NCBI GenBank assembly: GCA_025060395.1
Contig: JANXCC010000001.1
Coordinates: forward strand, 124,276 to 188,275
Reading direction: 5' to 3'
DNA length: 64,000 nucleotides
Origin: Candidatus Bipolaricaulota bacterium
GTDB taxonomy: Bacteria > Bipolaricaulota > Bipolaricaulia > RBG-16-55-9 > DRXL01
Position numbers and translations under genes: made by a program. Under the pieces are notes generated by a model. That model saw only the letters and a list, made by a program, of their open reading frames with translations. It was not told the origin of the DNA and did not search any database. Position 1 is the stretch's first letter. Each line of letters begins with the position of its first letter. Shown here piece after piece: positions 16,817-24,461 of the stretch.

Positions 16817-19159
16817 TTACTTGACAGCTCCCGTAGCCAGAGCAATCGGTGGTGCAGCGTTCAGTAGGGCAACAGGGATCTCCGCGGCCACGATGTTCGC
16901 CTGGGCCTTGACGAAACAGTCGAGACGCTTCCATCCTCCTGTCGCACGATCGAAATAGAGCAAGCAGAGCTTGCTCTCGTCTATACCCTTGATCTCCGCG
17001 TCGGTGTATTCGACTTCGAGCTGGGCGATCCCTGCCCTCATACCACTGGCGAGCACGCTCACAACTTTAACAGGGTTCTCCAGGAGCGTTCTCTGCTGCG
17101 GGAAGCCGTTGCGATATCGCGCGACGATGACCACGCTCTCGGAGTTCGCGTCGACATTGTATAATCTTAAGAAGACACCCGCGGTGCTTGTGGCATCGAA
17201 TTCAGCGCGACCAGTGCCAAACTTCCTGAAGATCCAACCTGTGATAGAGTTCTCGACGAGCTCTGCGGTTGGGGCTAGAAGCCACGGCAAGATGATGGGG
17301 CACGGGCTCCGCCCTAGTGCCGCTCCCTCAGCAGTGCAGTCTCGGTTCAGCCGAATCCCTAAGACAGAATTGCCGCGGCCTTCAAAAACCCCTGAAGGCC
17401 CACTGGGATCTCCCCACCAGTTGCGATCGGCGCGGATCGTCGTCTCATCAAGCCCCGCCGCAAGGCGCAGTCCAAATTGAGTATTGCCCACGATATCGCT
17501 GAATTCGATATCGATCCCACTCGTCGCTGCCCCCAGATCTATGCCCCCTTGGGCGTTCTGGAGGACTTTATTGTGATCGAAGCTTGCAGCCGTCGTCTCT
17601 AGGAAGAAGACACCGACCCCATAGTTCCCAGAGATCGTATTCTGGCGGGCATCGAGATCCCTAGCCCCTTGGACGAAGAGCCCGTGCCACCCGTTCGATT
17701 CTATAGTATTAGCGACGAGATCCGTATGGGCGGTGCCGGAGAGCTGGAGCCCCTCGCGCTCGTTCTGACGGATCTCATTGAGCTGGACTAAGATGTGTTG
17801 CGCGCCTTGGAGAGAGATCCCGGCTTGCCCGTTGAAGAGTACTTGATTCTCTCGCAAGGCATGGCGCGAGGCCTGGACTATAAGCACGCCGTGCTTGCCG
17901 TTGTCTTTAATCACGTTATTGACAAACATATCGTTACGAGCCCCTTCGGCCAGGGAGATCCCAGAGCCGTTGTTGCCGGAGATCTCGTTGGATCGGAACG
18001 TGTTGCGCCCATCGCTCTGCTGGATGGAGACGCCGTCTTCGTGGCTCTCCTGAATGGAGTTCTCTTGGAAAGTATTATTGCTGGGGGCGCGCCCTGACTC
18101 TTGAGCGATGAGCTTCACTCCAAAGCTGTTATGGAGCACTGAGTTCTTCAGAAAGACGTTGCCACTGACATCTCCGGAGAGCAAGATCCCTTCGGCGCCG
18201 GCGCGCGCGTGATTGGAGATAGTGTTCCCTTGGATGGTGTTGCGCTTAGCGGAGCGCTCCCCTTCTTTGAGGGCGATGCCTCCGGCACCGTTGTTGAAGA
18301 GCTCGTTCTCCCGAATCTCGTTGTTATCGGAAGCTTGAACGGTGATGCCGTAGACGCCACTGGCGCTGATCTTATTTTTCAGGACCACAGCGCCGTTCGC
18401 TCGATCTAATTTGATCCCGTCCATGGCGTTATGGGACAGCTCGTTGTTAGAGATCTCCACGCCGTCGTTGTCGGTGACGAAGATCCCCTCCCCGCGATTT
18501 AAGATAATCTCATTGCGGCTGATGACGGCGCGATCACTGTTGGCCCCAATGTAGACCCCAATGCTGCCGTTGCTACGGATCTTATTCTCCTCGAGGCGCA
18601 AGTTCGCGCTCGCTTCGTCGATCTTGACGCCTTCGCCTCCGTTATTGAAGATCTCGTTGCGGAGGAGGATGACCCCTTCTGCCCCCCGCATGACCAAGAT
18701 CCCTGCCCCGGCAGCGCCGTGAAATTTGCTGTTGGAGACGATGGCAAAGTCCTCGGTGATGATCAAGGCATTCTCCGCCTGATCGGCATCGACGTCAAAG
18801 CCTACAAAGAGCACATTCTTGGCAGCGATCTCCACTGCCCCGATGATCTTGGTCTTATCGCGCCCGGCACGAGAGATCCATTGAAGTCCTTTGACATCGA
18901 TGGCGTTCTCGCCGGTCAAGCTCTCGCGATAAGTGCAGGGGGCTACGATGATCGTGCCAAACTCCGAGCGCGGCTTCTGACGGCTCTCCCGAGCCCACTG
19001 CAACGCCGCGGTGAGCGTCTTGTAATTGCCGGGGGTCTCGATCGGCAAGGTACAGTCCACAAATATTACTGACGAGCCAGCGCTGGTAGCGTAAAACCCT
19101 CCCCCCCATGCTATCCCCATTAAGAACAAAAAACCCACAAGACGAGCAAGAGTCCGCAT
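16817..19159 (-). CDS. secreted right-handed parallel beta-helix (NosD-like) protein
   Basis: 780 residues. A signal peptide covers 1-27 (LARLVGFLFLMGIAWGGGF). From about 60 to 590 there are some twenty-odd PbH1-type coils of 22-24 residues with the N-x-I-x-x-N/G-x-x-G-I pattern (NNGAGGIAL, GNNGSGISL, SNGWHGLFV). A WWGDPSGPSG motif at about 600, common at the end of such helices, follows. A C-terminal beta-sandwich-like module comes last. Related folds occur in polysaccharide-binding and surface proteins; no catalytic residues are recognisable. A TATAAT at 19205-19210 (minus) and GAGGTG before the ATG support the start. Forms a unit with the 92-residue gene. Confidence 0.88.
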   Translation of the reverse strand: MRTLARLVGFLFLMGIAWGGGFYATSAGSSVIFVDCTLPIETPGNYKTLTAALQWARESRQKPRSEFGTIIVAPCTYRESLTGENAIDVKGLQWISRAGRDKTKIIGAVEIAAKNVLFVGFDVDADQAENALIITEDFAIVSNSKFHGAAGAGILVMRGAEGVILLRNEIFNNGGEGVKIDEASANLRLEENKIRSNGSIGVYIGANSDRAVISRNEIILNRGEGIFVTDNDGVEISNNELSHNAMDGIKLDRANGAVVLKNKISASGVYGITVQASDNNEIRENELFNNGAGGIALKEGERSAKRNTIQGNTISNHARAGAEGILLSGDVSGNVFLKNSVLHNSFGVKLIAQESGRAPSNNTFQENSIQESHEDGVSIQQSDGRNTFRSNEISGNNGSGISLAEGARNDMFVNNVIKDNGKHGVLIVQASRHALRENQVLFNGQAGISLQGAQHILVQLNEIRQNEREGLQLSGTAHTDLVANTIESNGWHGLFVQGARDLDARQNTISGNYGVGVFFLETTAASFDHNKVLQNAQGGIDLGAATSGIDIEFSDIVGNTQFGLRLAAGLDETTIRADRNWWGDPSGPSGVFEGRGNSVLGIRLNRDCTAEGAALGRSPCPIILPWLLAPTAELVENSITGWIFRKFGTGRAEFDATSTAGVFLRLYNVDANSESVVIVARYRNGFPQQRTLLENPVKVVSVLASGMRAGIAQLEVEYTDAEIKGIDESKLCLLYFDRATGGWKRLDCFVKAQANIVAAEIPVALLNAAPPIALATGAVK

Positions 19160-19353
19160 GGACGTGTCACCTCGCTTTTGATCCCACAGCCAACCTCCAC
19201 ACTGATTATAGATTACTCCCCTTGAAGAAGTATGTAATGGGAATTACTGAGGCGGCCTCGTGACCGATATCAAGTTTTCTCTTGACTTACCCCACCTTGC
19301 AACTTGAGCCCACTCATTAACAGCCGCAAGGGAAACGGGCTAAGCTATGGTGT

Positions 19354-20019
19354 ATGACGAAAGGGGCTGAGCTGGTTCAGTGGCTAGGGGGCCTCGATCC
19401 CGAGGCATCGAAGGCAATCCTGCGGAAGGCGCATCAGAAGGTCTTTCCGGCAGAGACCCTCCTCTACGCTCAGGGCGACCGCGTCAGCGGGATCTATATC
19501 GTTCTTGAAGGCATAGTGAAGGAGTTCGCAAGCCTAGAAGGGTGTCTACGCTATCTTCGGCTCAGCGGTCCTGGGGATCTATTGGGGATTGGAGAGATCT
19601 TCAGTCAAGAACCCCAAACCCTCAGCGCCAGCACGGTGCACCAGAGCCGACTCGTCTATCTTGAGCAAGCGGCCTTCCAGCAGATCTGTATGAAGCATCC
19701 CAGCGTCCCGCTTTGGATGATGCGACAGCTCTCCGCACGGTTGTGGGAATTGCGCATGGCGCTTGTCGAGACGGTCTACGTCGAGAGCGCGACGCGTCTC
19801 GTCCATAGGCTGGCTGCGGTGGGCGAGCGCTTCGGGGAGCAGAGGTCTCAAGGGACGCTCATTGACTTAAAGCTCTCTCGCGAGGAGTGGGCCGCTCTGG
19901 TGGGCATAGCCCCGGAGACCGTCAGCAGGGTGCTACACGATCTAGAGCGGCGCGGCTGGGTCGCTCTCGAGGGGCGCAAGATCTGGCTCCTCATTGACCT
20001 AGCTCAAAAAGTTGCATGA
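19354..20019 (+). CDS. CRP/FNR family regulator with FNR-type recognition helix
   Basis: 221 residues: N-terminal cyclic-nucleotide-like beta-barrel (about 10-125), dimer helix (130-155) and C-terminal winged helix (165-215). The recognition helix reads PETVSRVL with Glu188, Ser191 and Arg192, the E-xx-SR set by which FNR-type proteins read TTGAT half sites. Only two Cys (64, 112), so no obvious iron-sulfur sensor; the effector is unknown. Candidate promoter TTAACA-18-TAAGCT (19317-19346) ends 7 bases before the ATG. An inverted repeat TCAAG-N6-CTTGA lies at 19270-19285. It could control the FNR box upstream of hdrC (inference). Confidence 0.85.
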   Translation: MTKGAELVQWLGGLDPEASKAILRKAHQKVFPAETLLYAQGDRVSGIYIVLEGIVKEFASLEGCLRYLRLSGPGDLLGIGEIFSQEPQTLSASTVHQSRLVYLEQAAFQQICMKHPSVPLWMMRQLSARLWELRMALVETVYVESATRLVHRLAAVGERFGEQRSQGTLIDLKLSREEWAALVGIAPETVSRVLHDLERRGWVALEGRKIWLLIDLAQKVA

Positions 20020-20040
20020 CGGCCAGCAAATGACTAGAAT
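20012..20040 (+). promoter_or_regulatory. promoter of the second CRP/FNR regulator
   Basis: TTGCAT (20012-20017), 17 bases, TAGAAT (20035-20040). It overlaps the last codons of the upstream regulator, so the second regulator can be expressed independently. The ATG at 20050 lies only 9 bases beyond the -10 box. Confidence 0.55.
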
Positions 20041-20049
20041 AAGGGGCAT

Positions 20050-20802
20050 ATGGCCCCCAAACGTCTAGAGATCGGGCACCCCAAGAGTCCGCCTATCTGT
20101 GGGGTGGCGGGATGCCAAGGGTGTTCATGGATCTTCTCTGGGCTGGACGAGAAGAGCCAGCACGAGCTCTGCCGCATGATGCGTTCCGTCGAATACGGGG
20201 CAGACGAAGCGATCTTTCACGAAGGGACGCCGGCGTTTGGATTCTTCATCATTTGCAGTGGCAAGGCCAAGTTGATCAAGCATGGCCCTGGAGGGAAGCG
20301 CCATATCTTGAAGATCGTTGGGCCAGGAGAGCTCCTTGGAGAGGAGAACCTCTTTGACGGCGGCACACACACCGCTTCCGCGCGGACGATCGAACCGACT
20401 CGAGCCCGCTTTATCAAGCGTGAAGATTTCTTGGATTTTCTCAAGCGCCATCCCATGGTGGCGCTGCAGCTCGCCGAGAAGGTCGCACGGGAGTTGCAAG
20501 GGTTCCAAGCAAAGCTCATCGAGACGGCGTACGAGAGCTGCCGCGCGCGCTTAGCACGGCTGCTACTCGCATTGGCAGAGAAGTACGGGACGGTCAACGG
20601 CGAGATTCAAGCGCGGATCAGCCGGATGGATCTCGCTGAAATGGCCGGGATCTCCACGGAGACGGCTATCCGTACTTTGGGGGAATTTGAAGAGAAGGGG
20701 CTGATCTCGCTGAGGCGACGCAAGATCGCGATTATCGACCCTAAGGGCCTAGAAGAGCTCGCTACTCCGCTCCCTGTAGAGACGATTGAGAACTTACTGT
20801 AA
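20050..20802 (+). CDS. CRP/FNR family regulator with N-terminal cysteine cluster
   Basis: 250 residues with an N-terminal extension holding Cys17, Cys22 and Cys25 (CGVAGCQGC), followed by Cys41 and Cys69. The spacing is not that of E. coli FNR, but three clustered Cys plus one more suggest an iron-sulfur or thiol redox sensor. The effector domain covers 30-140. The HTH (190-240) has STETAIRTL with Glu204 and Arg208 but Ile207 where FNR has Ser. DNA specificity may therefore differ from the upstream paralogue. SD-like AAGGGG precedes the ATG. A universal stress gene follows after 11 bases, so the pair is likely cotranscribed. Confidence 0.85.
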   Translation: MAPKRLEIGHPKSPPICGVAGCQGCSWIFSGLDEKSQHELCRMMRSVEYGADEAIFHEGTPAFGFFIICSGKAKLIKHGPGGKRHILKIVGPGELLGEENLFDGGTHTASARTIEPTRARFIKREDFLDFLKRHPMVALQLAEKVARELQGFQAKLIETAYESCRARLARLLLALAEKYGTVNGEIQARISRMDLAEMAGISTETAIRTLGEFEEKGLISLRRRKIAIIDPKGLEELATPLPVETIENLL

Positions 20803-20813
20803 GGGGCGCATCG

Positions 20814-21263
20814 ATGTTCAAGAAGATCTTGGTGCCTACGGATGGGTCGCGCGGGGTCGAGAAGGCGATAAACTGCGCGACTACTATAGCGTTGGCGTTT
20901 GACGCGAAAATCTATCTGCTCTTCGTGGTCGAGCCCCCTGCGTTGCTCTTCGAATACGCGAACATTGCGGAGAAGACGATTCTTGAAGCGATGTACCAAG
21001 AAGGGCAGCGGGTGCTCGAGAGGGCTGCGGAAGTGATTCGCAATTCGGGAGTAGAAGAAGTCGAGACGGTATTGCGCGCGGGCACCCCGGCTAAGGCAAT
21101 CTTGGACTTTGTAGACGAAGCCAAGATAGATCTGATCGTGATGGGGACGCATGGACGCCGAGGGTTGGACCGCGTGCTCCTGGGGAGTGTCACAGAAGAG
21201 GTCGTTCGATTATCGAAAGTCCCTGTGATGACTGTTCGAATGGGGCAATCTTCGGGCGCTTAG
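20814..21263 (+). CDS. universal stress protein, UspA family
   Basis: 149 residues with the Usp fold: start KKILVPTDGS (ATP-binding Asp) and the nucleotide loop G-x2-G-x9-G-S in GTHGRRGLDRVLLGSV, so it belongs to the ATP-binding class. SD AAGGGG lies upstream. Its last codons and its stop TAG (21261-21263) lie inside the 5' part of tRNA-Val, a 10-base overlap. Likely cotranscribed with the cysteine-cluster regulator, which would tie its expression to redox or energy stress. Confidence 0.9.
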   Translation: MFKKILVPTDGSRGVEKAINCATTIALAFDAKIYLLFVVEPPALLFEYANIAEKTILEAMYQEGQRVLERAAEVIRNSGVEEVETVLRAGTPAKAILDFVDEAKIDLIVMGTHGRRGLDRVLLGSVTEEVVRLSKVPVMTVRMGQSSGA

Positions 21264-21325
21264 CTCAGTGGGAGAGCGTCCGCCTTACACGCGGAAGGCC
21301 AGAGGTTCGAATCCTCTAGCGCCCA
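21254..21325 (+). tRNA. tRNA-Val (anticodon UAC)
   Basis: Acceptor GGGCGCT/AGCGCCC pairs fully. Anticodon stem TCCGC/GCGGA with loop CTTACAC gives anticodon TAC. The T arm is intact (CAGAGGTTCGAATCCTCT region) and the discriminator is A. No CCA is encoded. The first ten bases also code for the end of the UspA protein, and no separate promoter is visible between them, so the tRNA is probably released from the usp transcript by RNase P. Confidence 0.94.
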
Positions 21326-21347
21326 CTAGTTCTCTGTGCCTTCCCCC

Positions 21348-21376
21348 TTGCATTTGATGATGACACTGTCTATCAT
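21348..21376 (+). promoter_or_regulatory. promoter of the thioesterase gene
   Basis: TTGCAT (21348-21353), 17 bases, TATCAT (21371-21376). With a normal +7 start the transcript would begin at the A of the ATG at 21383, giving a leaderless message; there is indeed no ribosome site. The -35 hexamer is the same as in the promoter at 20012. Confidence 0.55.
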
Positions 21377-21382
21377 GAGAGC

Positions 21383-21880
21383 ATGAGCGCCGGCAAAGAG
21401 ACTATTTCTGGTTTGGATGGCTTCCCCGTCGTCATCGAGTTGCCCGTCCAGTGGGGCGAGATGGATGCGTTCAATCACGTCAACAACGTCTCGTATTTTC
21501 GCTACTTTGAGAGCGCGCGTGTGGCCTATCTTGAGAGAATAGGGCACCTTGAGATGATGGCTGCCAGGGGGATCGGCCCGATCTTAGCGGCGGCGCGCTG
21601 CGAGTTCAAGCGTCCCCTCACGTACCCAGATAAAATTCTTGTCGGGATACGGGTCTCGGAGATGGGCGTTGATCGTTTCACTATGCAGTTTCGAATTTTC
21701 AGCCAAAAGCTTCAGAAGATCGCGGCCGAAGGCGACGGCGTCATCGTCTCGTATAACTATCGCGAGCGGCGCCGGACCCCCCTCCCCGACGAGATCCGAC
21801 GACGCATCGAAGAGCTAGAAGGCCGGACGTTCCCGCTCGCTTCTATTCCCCTCTTTGGTGAGAAGCAGGGCCAGGAGTGA
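21383..21880 (+). CDS. hot-dog fold acyl-CoA thioesterase (4HBT/YbgC-like)
   Basis: Hydrolyses an acyl-CoA thioester; substrate unknown. 165 residues with the 4HBT signature VQWGEMDAFNHVNNVSYFRYFESAR, in which Asp takes the catalytic position, followed by the long helix and the sheet (CEFKRPLTYPDKILVGIRV). No transmembrane or signal segment. Its stop overlaps the 5' flank of the SRAP gene. It probably starts leaderless from the promoter at 21348-21376. Confidence 0.87.
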   Translation: MSAGKETISGLDGFPVVIELPVQWGEMDAFNHVNNVSYFRYFESARVAYLERIGHLEMMAARGIGPILAAARCEFKRPLTYPDKILVGIRVSEMGVDRFTMQFRIFSQKLQKIAAEGDGVIVSYNYRERRRTPLPDEIRRRIEELEGRTFPLASIPLFGEKQGQE

Positions 21881-21888
21881 AAACGCTC

Positions 21889-22554
21889 ATGTGCGGGCGA
21901 TTTGCTCTCACACTCAGTGCTGACCAGATTGAAGCGCGCTTTGGCCTGCCCCCGCCTGCGCAGTATAAGCCTAGATACAATATCGCGCCGATGCAAGAGA
22001 TCCTCGCCCTACTCTCAGATGCTCAAGGCCGGCGCCTAGAGCACTTGCGCTGGGGCCTGATCCCCCACTGGGCCAAAGACCCCACGATCGCGCAGAAGTT
22101 AATTAACGCTCGCGCAGAGACGCTCTGGGAGAAGCCAAGCTTTCGCGATGCTGTGCGCCGACGGCGCTGCCTTATCATTGCTGACGGCTTTTACGAGTGG
22201 CGCCAGACGCCCCAGGGAAAGAAGACCCCAGTCTATGTTCGGCTCAAATCGCGAGAGCCGTTTGGGTTTGCGGGCCTATGGGAGTCTTGGAACTCTCCCG
22301 ACGGCCAGACCCTCAAGACGTGCACGATTATTACGACAGAGCCGAATGAGCTGCTCAAGCCCATTCACAACCGAATGCCGGTGATCGTGCCCAAAGAGTA
22401 TGAAGAGCTTTGGCTCGATCCATCTCCCAGGGCACGGGCAGAGCTGGAGCGCGTCCTGCGCCCGTACCGTGCTGAAGAGTTAGAGCTTTTTGACGTCTCT
22501 GCAGCAGTGAACTCGCCAAGGAATGACGGGCCGGAGTGTATTCACCCCCTATAA
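21889..22554 (+). CDS. SOS response-associated peptidase (SRAP; YedK/HMCES family)
   Basis: Forms a protective thiazolidine crosslink with abasic sites in single-stranded DNA. The essential Cys must be residue 2 after Met removal, so the ATG at 21889 (MCGRFAL) is the start rather than the GTG at 21877. Other family motifs: RYNIAPMQ, RWGLIPHWA, NARAETL, RCLIIADGFYEW (catalytic Glu) and PIHNRMPVI (active-site His). At 221 residues it is the usual size. Likely cotranscribed with the thioesterase. Confidence 0.93.
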   Translation: MCGRFALTLSADQIEARFGLPPPAQYKPRYNIAPMQEILALLSDAQGRRLEHLRWGLIPHWAKDPTIAQKLINARAETLWEKPSFRDAVRRRRCLIIADGFYEWRQTPQGKKTPVYVRLKSREPFGFAGLWESWNSPDGQTLKTCTIITTEPNELLKPIHNRMPVIVPKEYEELWLDPSPRARAELERVLRPYRAEELELFDVSAAVNSPRNDGPECIHPL

Positions 22555-22584
22555 TATTAATGACGGTTTCGGAGGTGAACAGCA

Positions 22585-22944
22585 ATGTTTGATATGCTTT
22601 TGAATCTTGGCCAGACGCTCACAGACTCCTCCCTTGAGCTTCTGCAGCAGAAGCTTGTTATCCAGCTTATAGTTGCGGTGGGAGTGTCATGGCTCACGGG
22701 GCTTCTGCTGTTACCCTTCGTCCTAAACCTCCTCTGGGGGGTGATAGCTCGGCACTTTTTATCTGGTCTCCTGCAGCAGAATCTCATCGTCAAATCGCTG
22801 CCATGGCGTTCTTGGATCAAACCCGTAGGGTTCGTCATGGTTCTCGCTCAGCTCATCCCTCTTGCTGCTCTATTGATATGGCTGCTCTCTATTGCTACCA
22901 CAGCACTCCAGTTCCTATATACAGCAGATCAGACGTTCTTATGA
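22585..22944 (+). CDS. small membrane protein A of a coupled pair
   Basis: 119 residues with two long hydrophobic stretches (about 25-60 and 78-108) separated by a basic, Trp-containing loop. No family recognised. The start is supported by GGAGGTG 8 bases upstream. A TATAAT at 22550-22555, overlapping the SRAP stop, may be its -10 box. Its stop TGA overlaps the ATG of the next gene (ATGA), so the two are translationally coupled and probably form a complex. Confidence 0.65.
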   Translation: MFDMLLNLGQTLTDSSLELLQQKLVIQLIVAVGVSWLTGLLLLPFVLNLLWGVIARHFLSGLLQQNLIVKSLPWRSWIKPVGFVMVLAQLIPLAALLIWLLSIATTALQFLYTADQTFL

Positions 22945-23192
22945 TGCTGATGTTGATACTGTTCTTTGTGATCTACACGGTCGTAGTAAGCCCTTTTCTG
23001 ATGCAATACGTGTGGGGATGGGCGTGTCGAGAGTTGTTCCCCGCCGCTACAGTCCAAGGCCTCGTCTCACCACGGATTACCTGGGGAATGGCTTTCATCT
23101 TGCTATTTCTTGTCTTTCTCGCTAGCTTAGCTCTGAACTTGCCAAATGTAGTGCTAAGGATCTTTAATCATATTCTTGAGAGATGGTTATAG
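22941..23192 (+). CDS. small membrane protein B of a coupled pair
   Basis: 83 residues starting at the ATG that overlaps the stop of protein A. Two hydrophobic helices (about 1-22 and 48-72) flank a short loop with Trp and Cys (YVWGWACRELFP). No family recognised. A longer in-frame reading from 22689 would run inside protein A and is not supported by any ribosome site. An SDR gene starts 52 bases further on. Confidence 0.65.
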   Translation: MMLMLILFFVIYTVVVSPFLMQYVWGWACRELFPAATVQGLVSPRITWGMAFILLFLVFLASLALNLPNVVLRIFNHILERWL

Positions 23193-23244
23193 AAGCCCGA
23201 TCAGTCTTAGCAAGTCCAAAGCACTGATGGGCACAATAAGTAAT

Positions 23245-23985
23245 ATGAATCCAAGAATTGCCCTTGTCACCGGAGCCAGCCGCGGCATCGGCGCGGCCAC
23301 AGCGATCAAGTTAGCCCAGCAGGGCTGCGACGTCGCCGTCAACTATCTGAGACGAGCGGAAGCAGCCCACGCTGTCGTGCGCCAGATCGAATCGCTCGGG
23401 CGCAGAGCCCTCGCCATCCAAGCCGATGTCTCTGAGTATGCCCGGGTCCATCGGATGATCGAGACGATTGTACGCGAGCTTGGGGGACTGCATATTCTCG
23501 TGAACAACGCAGGCTATTCTTCGCACGGGGGTATCGAACAGCTTTCTCCAGAAGAGTGGGCGCGGATGCTTGCAGTCACGCTCAACGGCGCGTTCTACTG
23601 CGCAAAACTAGTCGTGCCTTATATGCGCCAGGCAGGCTGGGGCCGCATCGTCAATGTCAGCTCGCTGCGGGCGCTCACAGGCTCAGCCCACGGCCCGCAC
23701 TACGCCACTGCTAAAGCTGGTTTACTCGGCTTGACAAAATCCCTCGCCCTCGAGCTGGCCCCATACAATATCACCGTGAACGCCGTCGCCCCTGGCTACA
23801 CCGACACTGAAATGAACAGAAAATCTCTAGCGGAGAAGGGAGATGAGATTCGCGCCAGCATCCCCTTGAAACGCATCGCCCGTCCAGAAGAGATCGCCTC
23901 CGTGATCGCGTTTCTCTGCTCCGATGAGGCCGGCTATATCACCGGCGAGACGATCTCCGTCACCGGTGGGCTCGCGATGCGCTAG
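23245..23985 (+). CDS. short-chain dehydrogenase/reductase, FabG-like
   Basis: NAD(P)H-dependent oxidoreductase resembling 3-oxoacyl-ACP reductase. Cofactor motif TGASRGIG at residues 9-16 and NNAG at about 85. Catalytic Ser-Tyr-Lys set: VNVSS and HYATAKAGL. The C-terminal motif GETISVTGG completes the classical SDR. 246 residues from ATG 23245; an ATG at 23227 and an upstream GTG-type start only add non-conserved residues. No acyl carrier neighbours, so the substrate is unknown. Its last codons overlap the end of the convergent TPR gene by 4 bases. Confidence 0.86.
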   Translation: MNPRIALVTGASRGIGAATAIKLAQQGCDVAVNYLRRAEAAHAVVRQIESLGRRALAIQADVSEYARVHRMIETIVRELGGLHILVNNAGYSSHGGIEQLSPEEWARMLAVTLNGAFYCAKLVVPYMRQAGWGRIVNVSSLRALTGSAHGPHYATAKAGLLGLTKSLALELAPYNITVNAVAPGYTDTEMNRKSLAEKGDEIRASIPLKRIARPEEIASVIAFLCSDEAGYITGETISVTGGLAMR

Positions 23986-24461
23986 AAGAGCAGACCGAGC
24001 ACGACCAATACCACAATAATTATCCCAAAGACGATGCCCACCCCAATCAGCCACCGTCGGGCAAAGCGCCGCGCATATTCGATCTGCTCTGGGGTGAGTT
24101 GAACCCGCTGGGGATATTCAAGAGCTAGGCGCTCCGCGCGACGCTTCATGCGAATCGCTTCGGAGATCTTCCCTTGCTTGCGCAATACAACGCTCAGATT
24201 GTGATGGGCGTTCACATGGGTTGGGTCTATGTCAATGGCTCGGCGATAGGCGTATTCAGCATGATCGAGCTTGCCCGCGTCAAAATAGATATTCCCCAAG
24301 CGAAAGTAGATTTTTGCCTTCTCGACCCCAAATTGCAGGGCTTCGACCAAGACGTCAATCCCCTTGTCGTACTCTTTGGCCTTGCGCAGCTCCTCGCCTA
24401 AGCGCAGGGCCTCTTCGACACGGGCGCGGCGTTCAGGCTCAGTCAAGTTAGAGAAGTCCAT
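23982..24461 (-). CDS. TPR protein with a C-terminal membrane anchor
   Basis: 159 residues. About three TPR units (residues 15-120; KIYFRLGNIYFDAGKLDHAEYAYRRAI is the clearest) are followed by a basic linker (EYARRFARRW). A single C-terminal transmembrane helix of Ile/Val/Leu/Gly occupies 138-159. This tail-anchored layout suggests a membrane scaffold. Its start lies inside the end of the uracil-DNA glycosylase gene (14-base overlap), so the two are cotranscribed. Confidence 0.8.
   Translation of the reverse strand: MDFSNLTEPERRARVEEALRLGEELRKAKEYDKGIDVLVEALQFGVEKAKIYFRLGNIYFDAGKLDHAEYAYRRAIDIDPTHVNAHHNLSVVLRKQGKISEAIRMKRRAERLALEYPQRVQLTPEQIEYARRFARRWLIGVGIVFGIIIVVLVVLGLLF

Noticed and set aside
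22689-23192. A 167-residue protein in this frame
   Set aside because: Its first 84 codons lie inside the well-supported gene 22585-22944. The ATG at 22941 explains the conserved hydrophobic part.
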